Shown here one piece after another: positions 9,313-16,445 of a DNA stretch of 64,000 nucleotides (position 1 is its first letter; each line of letters begins with the position of its first letter). The notes below the pieces were generated by a model that was not told the origin of the DNA, ran no database searches, and saw only the letters and a program-made list of their open reading frames with translations. The translations under genes were made by a program, and so were the position numbers. The stretch is from Tyzzerella sp. (lineage in GTDB: Bacteria > Bacillota > Clostridia > Lachnospirales > Anaerotignaceae): contig DXZA01000067.1 in the NCBI GenBank assembly GCA_019415525.1, positions 1-64,000 on the forward strand. Reading direction: 5' to 3'.

Positions 9313-10227
9313 TTATTTTACTTTTATATCCATAACGTCGCAAAAACCTTTTGCCGAATTTGAAAGTGCAACACCCTTAAGTTTTACAAGCCCTATACTT
9401 CTTGGTGGTACAGGTGGATTAAGAGGTATTTCAAATATATTTTCATTATCTATTTCTTTTGTAAATTCTTTTATTGTAAATGTAAGACCAAGATTAATTT
9501 TAACAAAATCAAGTAATATATCACTACTTCCCAATTCAATTATAGGATTAAGTTTTATACCGTTTTCAAGGGTAAATTTATCAATATATCTTCTTGTATT
9601 ACTTAAATCTTCAAGTAAAAGTAAAGGATATTTTTCCAAATCTTCAAGATTTAAACCTTTCTTAGCAAGCTCTTTATATTTTGAACCACAAACAAGACTA
9701 TCATGTATTTCAAGACACTCTATAACATCAAAATCACCTGTATTTTCTATTGGAAGGTTTATAAAACATACATCAACACTTCCATTTTTAAGTAACTTAA
9801 GTGATTCATAAGTTGTCTTGTTAGTTACCTTTATATTAATATTAGGATACAAGCTATTAAATTTTTCAAGATAAGGCATAAGATAATTTGCTATAACAGT
9901 ATCACTAGCACCAATTCGTATTTCTCCTGCCTCAAGATTGACCATTTCAAAATATTTTTTTTCAGCAGTTTTTATAAGGCTTAATGCTTGTTCAAGATAT
10001 TCATAAAGCATACTACCTTCCGGTGTTGTTCTTACACCTTTTGTTGTTCTAACAAGCAAAGGACTCCCCATTCTATCCTCAAGCTGTCTTACAGACATAC
10101 TAACAGCCGGCTGTGATATATAAAGTTCTTTGGCTGCTGCTGACATATTCCCTGTACGTACAACAGCACAATAAATTTTGTATAAATCTAACGATATGTC
10201 TAGATTTAAGTGTTCTCCCTTTTGCAA
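9313..10227 (-). CDS. LysR-family transcriptional regulator (CysL/CbbR-like)
   Basis: This 304-residue protein has an N-terminal winged HTH (NMSAAAKELYISQPAVSMSVRQLE) and the two-lobed LysR co-inducer domain. The start is a TTG preceded by GGGGG at a 7-base distance; no ATG is available near the HTH. The target and ligand are unknown. The usual divergent partner gene is missing: the upstream neighbour is on the same strand 190 bases away. Confidence 0.9.
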   Translation of the reverse strand: MQKGEHLNLDISLDLYKIYCAVVRTGNMSAAAKELYISQPAVSMSVRQLEDRMGSPLLVRTTKGVRTTPEGSMLYEYLEQALSLIKTAEKKYFEMVNLEAGEIRIGASDTVIANYLMPYLEKFNSLYPNINIKVTNKTTYESLKLLKNGSVDVCFINLPIENTGDFDVIECLEIHDSLVCGSKYKELAKKGLNLEDLEKYPLLLLEDLSNTRRYIDKFTLENGIKLNPIIELGSSDILLDFVKINLGLTFTIKEFTKEIDNENIFEIPLNPPVPPRSIGLVKLKGVALSNSAKGFCDVMDIKVK

Positions 10228-10420
10228 TATAATTCCCCCAAATATAAATAAAATTTATAAAATACAATCGAAGCATTAAATCTACTTATTATATTTGTTT
10301 TTATTATAATAATAAATTTTATTAAAATCAATATATTTTTTATACATAAAACCTTATAATATCAAGGAATTTTACTGCAAATACATCAAAAAACCTTGTC
10401 CGTACCAAAAAAACATATGT

Positions 10421-11356
10421 TTATATAGATTTTTTATATATCCAGTTTAATATATCATTATAAACTTTTATTTTATTTTTTTCATTTAATATTTCATGAC
10501 GCATACCATTATAAAGTATTATCTCTACATCAATATTTTGATTTATAAGTTTTTTATAAACCTCTGCAACACCTTTTCCATAGTTACCAACAGGGTCATC
10601 TTTTCCTGCCATTAAAAATATAGGAATTCTTTTATCTAATCCTTTATACCACTTTCTTGATGAAACATTTTTTAATACTCTGAAAAGGTCATAATATCCT
10701 GCATATGTGAATATAAAACCAAATTTATCATCTTCCATTGATTTTTTTACAACACTTTCATCAGAACAAATCCAATCAAACTCTGTTTTTACATTTTCAT
10801 ATTTTGAGTTATATGCACCAAAAGCAAGTTTATTTACAAAGTATCCTCTTTCTTTTCCTTTTCCAGTCTTAATTTTAAAATCACATATTTTAAGTCCACC
10901 AAAAAGTAATGGATTATTACCACTTGTACCAATAAAAATAGAACGGTCTATAGTATATGGATATCTATAAGTATAATCTCTTGCAAGAAAAGAACCCATA
11001 CTATGACCTATTAAAGTTACTGAAAGATATGGATACATTTTTTTAATTTTTACATTTAATCTATGAATGTCTTTCACTAATTTTACATAGTTATATTTAC
11101 CTTCACCAAAATATCCAAATTCAGATTTATTTTTTACACTTCTTCCATGACCTATATGGTCATTTCCACACACTATAAATCCATTTGATGCCATAAAACA
11201 AGCAAAATTTTCATATTTTAAAATATGCTCTGCCATTCCATGAACAAGCTGTATTATACCTTTATATTCTTTTTTATTTTCATCAAGCCATATTGCAGAA
11301 TATATATCAGAATAACCATTTGAAGATTTAAAATAAAACTCTTTTCTTGTTATCAT
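10421..11356 (-). CDS. Alpha/beta hydrolase, monoacylglycerol lipase / lysophospholipase-like
   Basis: This 311-residue serine hydrolase has an LVHGMAEH oxyanion region, the nucleophile elbow GHSMG, an Asp in the GKDDPVGN segment and a His in the MRHEI segment near the C-terminus. That is the full triad of the Hydrolase_4 (PldB-like) family. No signal peptide is seen. AGGAG precedes the start. Before prophage insertion it lay directly downstream of ssrA. Confidence 0.9.
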   Translation of the reverse strand: MITRKEFYFKSSNGYSDIYSAIWLDENKKEYKGIIQLVHGMAEHILKYENFACFMASNGFIVCGNDHIGHGRSVKNKSEFGYFGEGKYNYVKLVKDIHRLNVKIKKMYPYLSVTLIGHSMGSFLARDYTYRYPYTIDRSIFIGTSGNNPLLFGGLKICDFKIKTGKGKERGYFVNKLAFGAYNSKYENVKTEFDWICSDESVVKKSMEDDKFGFIFTYAGYYDLFRVLKNVSSRKWYKGLDKRIPIFLMAGKDDPVGNYGKGVAEVYKKLINQNIDVEIILYNGMRHEILNEKNKIKVYNDILNWIYKKSI

Positions 11357-11430
11357 AAAAATCCACTCCTAAAAATTTATATGACATATTTTATTATTTC
11401 TGATTATTAAACTATAATATTAGAATATAA

Positions 11431-11458
11431 AAAAAGCCTTGAAAATTCAAGGCTTTTT
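11431..11458 (-). terminator. Original ssrA terminator, stranded beside attL
   Basis: The 28-base hairpin plus T/A tracts AAAAAGCCTTGAA...GGCTTTTT is identical to the terminator at 34698-34725. In the uninterrupted chromosome it would end tmRNA transcription; now it is left beyond the left prophage end. The stem has A-runs and T-runs on both sides, so it can act in both directions. Confidence 0.85.
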
Positions 11459-11470
11459 TTATATAAACTA

Positions 11471-11498
11471 GAATGGAGATGAGGAGAATCGAACTCCT
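11471..11498. repeat. attL core: duplicated 3' end of ssrA
   Basis: These 28 bases are identical to 34726-34753 and correspond to the T arm, acceptor strand and first bases beyond the tmRNA 3' end. After them the sequence leaves the tmRNA. This marks the left junction of prophage 1. Confidence 0.95.
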
Positions 11499-11632
11499 TA
11501 TAATTGAATATTTATAAATTCTATAAAACCCACATATATTCATATTTTATTGATTTTACAATATTTAAAAGGTATATATAATTATTATATATTATAAATT
11601 TTTATTGTATTTTATTAATTTATTGAATAGTT
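11499..11632. other. Left-end non-coding DNA of prophage 1
   Basis: Very A+T-rich sequence between attL and the integrase arm repeats. I see no open frame with a ribosome site, no RNA gene and no strong hairpin. It is probably part of the attP arm. Confidence 0.5.
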
Positions 11633-11664
11633 TGCAACACAATGCAACACAAAATGCAACACAA
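11633..11664. repeat. Three TGCAACACAA repeats, putative integrase arm-type sites
   Basis: Direct copies lie at 11633, 11643 and 11655, about 135-185 bases inside attL. Related copies (TGCAACATAA, TGCAACACAA) lie at 34671 and 34683 inside attR. Repeats on both sides of the core are typical arm-type binding sites of tyrosine integrases. Confidence 0.7.
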
Positions 11665-11669
11665 AATCA

Positions 11670-12152
11670 TTACTTCAATATACTTTCATCTTCATCATGT
11701 TCAACACTCTCTCCCCCTATCTTATCGACCAAGTTTGAAGTAACATCAAGACCTTTTACAAGTATTTCAGGAACTTCAATTCCTATTCTTACACAATTTT
11801 CAAGTATACTTCTTATTTCATTTATAATATAATTTGCCAGTACAAACCACCCAACAGCTTGTAAAAATCTTAAATCTGCACCTATAACAGTACCCATTTT
11901 TGAAAGAGTAACTCCAATATAAAAAGCAACTGCAATAACAACCCAATAGCAAACTTTTTTTAAAATTCCTTTTACTCCAACAGATGAACTTTCTGTATTT
12001 TCTTTTCTTGACGCTCCCCAACCTGTAAACCAATCAGTAATATTTAAAATAAGAAATCCTACAAACAAAAACCATAATTCACCAAACATATATGTAAAAA
12101 GAGCTGTTAAACAGCCATAAATTATATTAATTTCATTAAAAAACTTTTCCAA
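11670..12152 (-). CDS. Phage holin (holin_4_1 / Cph1-TcdE type)
   Basis: This 160-residue membrane protein has an N-terminal hydrophobic hairpin (GCLTALFTYMFGELWFLFVG), the ITDWFTGW motif typical of the phage_holin_4_1 family, then two more hydrophobic segments and a charged tail. The TTG start is preceded by GAGAGGTGG. It is the last gene of the late operon. Its usual partner, an endolysin, is absent between it and attL. Its role would be timed permeabilisation of the membrane. Confidence 0.88.
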   Translation of the reverse strand: MEKFFNEINIIYGCLTALFTYMFGELWFLFVGFLILNITDWFTGWGASRKENTESSSVGVKGILKKVCYWVVIAVAFYIGVTLSKMGTVIGADLRFLQAVGWFVLANYIINEIRSILENCVRIGIEVPEILVKGLDVTSNLVDKIGGESVEHDEDESILK

Positions 12153-12165
12153 AAAAGACCACCTC

Positions 12166-13428
12166 TCAAATTTGTGTTATATTTCCCTCTGTATCAATAA
12201 TTGTTTGCCATTGACCATTTATACCTCCATTTGTAAATTGAAGCCCCATAGAGCCAAATTTAAAGAGCCTTTTTGACTGGGTATAGTCAAAATTATCAAT
12301 ACAGACATATAAAGCATTATCAGAAACAGTAATTCCCCCCGAAATCATACTAACAGCCTTTCTTGCGTCATTACTTGCTGTTAATGCTGTTGAAAATGTT
12401 TTTTCACCTTTCGTGATACTTGCTGTTATATCTGCTATAAAGTCACCAAGCTCAACAGATGTATATTTATTTAAAATACAATCATATTCATAAGCTATAA
12501 CTTTAGCTTTTTTATGAAAGTTCATATTATTATTAATAACAGTTACAATATCACCAAGTTGTATATTTTCCAAAATAGAATAATTTTTATATTCTGCTGT
12601 ATGTTTTAATGTTTGAAAGTCAACTTTAATATTCACAGTAGGAATATCAATACCATTGTCAAAAAGGCTATTTATAGCTTTTCTAAGGTCTGATACTGTT
12701 TCAATGTTATTATCTTCATAAAGGTATATTTTAGGGTATGGATAATTATTTATATATGGGCTATCAATGTACTTTTCAGGTAGTGTTAAACCGTCTTTAC
12801 CTCTTCCATAAACCCTTGTATATACTTCTTCCATATCTTCCGTTACTTCAAGCCCTGCAAGGTTTTTACCGTATCTTATTGAAAAACCCCTATCCTCTCC
12901 AATAGCATTTAATATACTTATATTTTTATTATCTCTTAAAAGTTCACCACCAAAAACAGTTAAAAAGCTGTTTTCTTTATCATCTGCAAGAGCTGTAACA
13001 GTATTTACACAATTTAAAGACAAACTGCCTATATTTGTTATATCTGTAAAGTAAGTAAAACCCATATCAACAGCACAACTTGAATTAATACGACTTAAAG
13101 CTCCTGTTGCTGTACTGTTTACAATTTCTGCACTTTCAATAAAATTTCCAAGCAAGTCATAAAATATATGTCTTGCATTTACAGTTATACTTTCCATATC
13201 AGGCTTTATTCTGTAAATTCTAAAGGCTTGTTTTCCTCGTGGTGTATCTGCACATATTATTAAATCATTCTGTATTCTTTTCCATTTTCCAAATTTGTCA
13301 CGATGATGCACCATTTCAAGTTCATATTCTCCATTTAATTCCTCTGTTACAGTACAACTTGAAGGCATAAGCACTCCAAGACCTATATTATTAAATTCAG
13401 TTTCATTCATAGAGTGTAAAGTTATCAT
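12166..13428 (-). CDS. Tail-associated baseplate hub protein (Tal / phage minor structural protein)
   Basis: This 420-residue protein matches the N-terminal region family of phage minor structural proteins: GYELEMVHHRD-like motif (YELEMVHHRDKFGKW), then GFSIRYGKNL and VYTRVYGRGKDG, diagnostic of Tal/gp37-like hubs. It lacks the long C-terminal endopeptidase or fibre part found in many relatives. An intrinsic terminator-like hairpin lies immediately upstream. Confidence 0.87.
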   Translation of the reverse strand: MITLHSMNETEFNNIGLGVLMPSSCTVTEELNGEYELEMVHHRDKFGKWKRIQNDLIICADTPRGKQAFRIYRIKPDMESITVNARHIFYDLLGNFIESAEIVNSTATGALSRINSSCAVDMGFTYFTDITNIGSLSLNCVNTVTALADDKENSFLTVFGGELLRDNKNISILNAIGEDRGFSIRYGKNLAGLEVTEDMEEVYTRVYGRGKDGLTLPEKYIDSPYINNYPYPKIYLYEDNNIETVSDLRKAINSLFDNGIDIPTVNIKVDFQTLKHTAEYKNYSILENIQLGDIVTVINNNMNFHKKAKVIAYEYDCILNKYTSVELGDFIADITASITKGEKTFSTALTASNDARKAVSMISGGITVSDNALYVCIDNFDYTQSKRLFKFGSMGLQFTNGGINGQWQTIIDTEGNITQI

Positions 13429-13437
13429 AATATCACC

Positions 13438-13464
13438 TTTAAAAAAGGGGCTATATTAAGCCCC
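13438..13464 (-). terminator. Terminator-like hairpin inside the tail operon
   Basis: GGGGCT-N6-AGCCCC is followed on the minus strand by six T. It overlaps the last codons of the small gene upstream and ends next to the ribosome site of the Tal gene, so Tal and holin need read-through. Confidence 0.75.
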
Positions 13465-13614
13465 TAATGGATTACCGTCTGTGTCAAGTCCTAATACTGT
13501 AAGTTCTTCAATAACTATATCTCTGTATCTTGTAGGAACTTGAGTTACTTCATTATTTTCTGTATTACAAGTTCTTCTTCCTGCAATAACTAAAGCAATA
13601 TATAAATCTACCAT
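13456..13614 (-). CDS. Small tail-module protein (paralogue A)
   Basis: This 52-residue protein begins MVDLYIALVIAGRRTC. The start at 13614 is set by GGGGGAAATACAA; the frame is open 21 codons more upstream without a site. It shares layout with the next small gene (xxxLYxxLVI, RRTC/KRTC, VPxxY), so the two are paralogues. Such short proteins often lie between the baseplate and hub genes of Firmicutes phages. Function unknown. Confidence 0.7.
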   Translation of the reverse strand: MVDLYIALVIAGRRTCNTENNEVTQVPTRYRDIVIEELTVLGLDTDGNPLGA

Positions 13615-13660
13615 TTGTATTTCCCCCTTTATCAAATCAAATATAATTTCTATAATATTT

Positions 13661-13813
13661 TTAAATCTTATTACCATTTAAGTCATACCCTCTTTCAGTA
13701 AGAAGGCTTATAACTTCATCTACATATGTAACAGGAACAAGTTTAATATTTCTGTTTGTATCGTCACAAGTTCTCTTTTTATTTATAACAAGATTAAAAT
13801 ATAACTCAATCAT
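13661..13813 (-). CDS. Small tail-module protein (paralogue B)
   Basis: This 50-residue frame begins MIELYFNLVINKKRTC and ends GYDLNGNKI. Its ATG overlaps the preceding stop (TAATG), and GGAGG lies nine bases upstream. It aligns along its length with the neighbouring 52-residue protein, a sign of tandem duplication. Function unknown. Confidence 0.7.
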   Translation of the reverse strand: MIELYFNLVINKKRTCDDTNRNIKLVPVTYVDEVISLLTERGYDLNGNKI

Positions 13814-14181
13814 TAAACATTACCTCCTAATGATAATATAGCTTCATAAAGTGTTGCTTGTACTTCCATATCATTTAAACGGTTTGATAAGCTTTGTTCG
13901 TACTGGTCAGCCTGTGCAGTCATAATAATAAGTTGCTGTTCTTGAATTTCATCAAGTTGGGACGGTTCAGGCTTAATAATTTCAGGCTTTTCAAACTCAT
14001 AACGTAATGTATTATCCTCATTCAGATAAATTACTGTCTTATATCCTTCTTTCTGTTGTGTATAGTCTATTTCTTCATCAAGCCATATACAATTTTCTTT
14101 TAAATATTTTTGGCTTTCTTCTTTTGAAATTATAGTGTTATAGCCTATTATTTTTCTATCTATATCAATATAAACTAACAT
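13813..14181 (-). CDS. Phage tail-region protein of unknown function
   Basis: This 122-residue protein has an N-terminal beta-rich half and a C-terminal Gln/Glu-rich helix (about residues 75-115). The layout resembles the small fibre-associated or chaperone-like proteins that follow BppU in siphovirus baseplate modules. It overlaps both neighbours by one base, so it is a true part of the operon. Confidence 0.6.
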   Translation of the reverse strand: MLVYIDIDRKIIGYNTIISKEESQKYLKENCIWLDEEIDYTQQKEGYKTVIYLNEDNTLRYEFEKPEIIKPEPSQLDEIQEQQLIIMTAQADQYEQSLSNRLNDMEVQATLYEAILSLGGNV

Positions 14182-15347
14182 TATGCTGTCACCTCATCGT
14201 AACAAATTGAAACGTTTTTTATAATACAATAACCAGATTGTCTACTACTAGGACATTCAACTCCAACTACTAATTCAGGAATATAACCGCCAACAAATTT
14301 AACCGTATTTTCAATTACACCATTTTTTATATTTGTATCAATAATATTTATTTGATTGCTACCAAATCCATTAACACCGTCTCTATACTTATCAAAAATA
14401 GTGCCTTTCGTTTTATTATCAATTTTATTTATGAAAGATGTATTATTATATGTAGCCGCACTATCTAGCATACTTGCAAAACCTGTATCATAGACAATTA
14501 GTCTCCAATAATTATTAGAATTTGCAACATTAAATTTTGCTGAATATTCAACTTTTACTTTTAATGTTCCTGTAAAATATGGTAGTTTAGTAACTCCTAT
14601 ATAAACACCTTTTGTTGTTTCTGTATTTAGTGTATGGTCAATTCTTAAATTTACGTTATCTAACAATTTAATCTTTTCGTTATCACTAGCTACAACATAT
14701 TTAATTTGATTTTTTTCTATATTATTTAATTTCCCAAATATACTACTTGTTCCATTATCTCCACTTGTCCCAATTTTACTATTAATACCATTTACAGTAC
14801 TTACAACATCAGCTGTTGAATTTTCCTCCATATATGTAATAAGCCAGTCCCAAACCTCAAACATAGTATTTAAGTTTAATTCCTGTGCTTTTGCTTCGGG
14901 TGTGCCTATTTTTTCAACCATTTCTGTCATAAGTGCATAGGCTTCATATAAATTTTGATAAAGTACAACTAAAGCACCATACTCGTTGCTACTTTCAACA
15001 TTATTATCAGACATAAGACTTTTAACAACGTGAATTGTAAAAGGCAAAGTCGAAAGAATTTCTGTATTATCCTTGAAAATAACTATTTCAACAGATAAAT
15101 CTTGTGCAACTGAAAGAGCCTGTGTTGTAAGTTCAAATTGACATCTACCTTTTTTATGGTCTGTTATTATACCCTCATTATAAAACTCTTTTCCGTCTGC
15201 TTTTCTTCCATATATTCTTACTTCGTGTCCTGTAAGGTCTAAAATCACACCATTATCAACAAGAATAACATCAAGGTATCTGCTTTTAGTGTCATTCTGT
15301 TTTGCTGTTATAATATCGTTAAATTTCCTTTTAACATCAATAGTCAA
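14181..15347 (-). CDS. BppU-family baseplate upper protein
   Basis: This 388-residue protein has the BppU N-terminal domain (residues about 1-110: TKSRYLDVILVDNG, VRIYGRKADGKEFYNEG, then the LPFTIHVVKS ending). A linker leads to a beta-rich C-terminal domain (about 230-388) that may be the receptor-binding part. The TTG start follows soon after the upstream stop. The C-terminal domain is the likely host-range determinant. Confidence 0.82.
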   Translation of the reverse strand: MTIDVKRKFNDIITAKQNDTKSRYLDVILVDNGVILDLTGHEVRIYGRKADGKEFYNEGIITDHKKGRCQFELTTQALSVAQDLSVEIVIFKDNTEILSTLPFTIHVVKSLMSDNNVESSNEYGALVVLYQNLYEAYALMTEMVEKIGTPEAKAQELNLNTMFEVWDWLITYMEENSTADVVSTVNGINSKIGTSGDNGTSSIFGKLNNIEKNQIKYVVASDNEKIKLLDNVNLRIDHTLNTETTKGVYIGVTKLPYFTGTLKVKVEYSAKFNVANSNNYWRLIVYDTGFASMLDSAATYNNTSFINKIDNKTKGTIFDKYRDGVNGFGSNQINIIDTNIKNGVIENTVKFVGGYIPELVVGVECPSSRQSGYCIIKNVSICYDEVTA

Positions 15348-15365
15348 TTTATTATATACTTGCAG

Positions 15366-15740
15366 TTATGCCACCCTCTTTCCATTTTCACAATTCATTA
15401 ATGCAATTAAATTATCAATAGTCATATTCTTTATTCTAAAAATTTGAGAGTGACTTACAAACATAATTGTTTTTATTTTCTCAAAGGAATATTTTTTAAT
15501 ATATCTTAGATGTAAAAATTTCTGTTGGTCATATGGTAATTTTCTTATATATTTTTCCATATTGACTTTATTTATCATAATTTTTTCCATATATTCAGCA
15601 AGAGTATTAATATAATTAGAAATTTCACTATTTCCATTAAGTCTTTTAAATTTCTGAATTTCCAACTTTTTCATTTCATATAATTCTACTGCATTTCCCC
15701 AGTCCTCAAGCATTTTTTCAACTGTCTTTCTTTCATACAA
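15366..15740 (-). CDS. Sigma-70 region 4-like phage regulator, unusual position
   Basis: This 124-residue protein is helical. Its C-terminus (PYDQQKFLHLRYIKKYSFE...VSHSQIFRIKNMTIDNLI) matches the sigma region 4-like HTH of ArpU/Xpf-type late regulators. It closely resembles the C-terminus of the regulator that heads the second element (52748-53212). Here it lies in the tail module between Dit and BppU, starting at a TTG directly behind the Dit stop. Role unclear: perhaps a second late regulator, or a captured gene. Confidence 0.72.
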   Translation of the reverse strand: MYERKTVEKMLEDWGNAVELYEMKKLEIQKFKRLNGNSEISNYINTLAEYMEKIMINKVNMEKYIRKLPYDQQKFLHLRYIKKYSFEKIKTIMFVSHSQIFRIKNMTIDNLIALMNCENGKRVA

Positions 15741-16445
15741 TCACACCCACCTCCATTCAGGCTCTATTTCAATTTTTGAAACATTTCCACTAAATGAAAT
15801 ACTGTTAAAGCCTATATTAAATATAGGAAAATCCCTATTTTTATATTTATTATTTTGACTATTTAGTTCCACACTATCTTTGTATACTTCCATAGTTGAA
15901 CTATCTATTGTTATATAGCCCTCTACATCTTCCAAAACATACTCAATATTATTTATAATAAGTGTAATATCACCACTACCATAAACGGTTATAATAGGCT
16001 CGCTTTTTTCTGTGCCTTTATTATATATTTCAGTATTTTCAGTAATTACTAAAAAATCATCTGTCTTATTTACACTATATTTCAAAGGGTATACATCAAA
16101 CTGTATTAGAAAATCATTTATATTTAAAAGAATATTGTTTATAGGTATCTGATTTTTAATAAATCCTCTATATACAAAATCCTTTTCACTTGAGAAAATA
16201 ACTTCACCATAACCATTAAGCCAAGCACAAACATCATATATACGACTATTATCAAGTAATATACATTCAATTTCTTTTGTATAATTAGAATAAACTTCTG
16301 TGTCTTCGTGTAGTACACCGTTTCTTCCTGCAATTTCAATTTCATTTACACGTTTTTCAGGTTTTATTACAGGTGGTGCTTTAAGCATTACAACACCCAT
16401 ATCAAGTGAATTTACACCATTAAAAACAAAATATTGATACTGCAT
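15741..16445 (-). CDS. Distal tail protein (Dit)
   Basis: This 234-residue protein starts YFVFNGVNSLDMGVVMLKAPP and has the IAGRNGVLHEDTEVY motif of the siphovirus Dit family, which forms the hub at the tail tip. It overlaps the tape measure stop by one base and has GGAGGTGC upstream of its start. Confidence 0.9.
   Translation of the reverse strand: MQYQYFVFNGVNSLDMGVVMLKAPPVIKPEKRVNEIEIAGRNGVLHEDTEVYSNYTKEIECILLDNSRIYDVCAWLNGYGEVIFSSEKDFVYRGFIKNQIPINNILLNINDFLIQFDVYPLKYSVNKTDDFLVITENTEIYNKGTEKSEPIITVYGSGDITLIINNIEYVLEDVEGYITIDSSTMEVYKDSVELNSQNNKYKNRDFPIFNIGFNSISFSGNVSKIEIEPEWRWV

Noticed and set aside
9260..9343. N-terminal extension of SbcD
   Set aside because: The extra 28 codons contain the upstream hairpin and lack a ribosome site; the family start MKILHTSDWH has a strong one.
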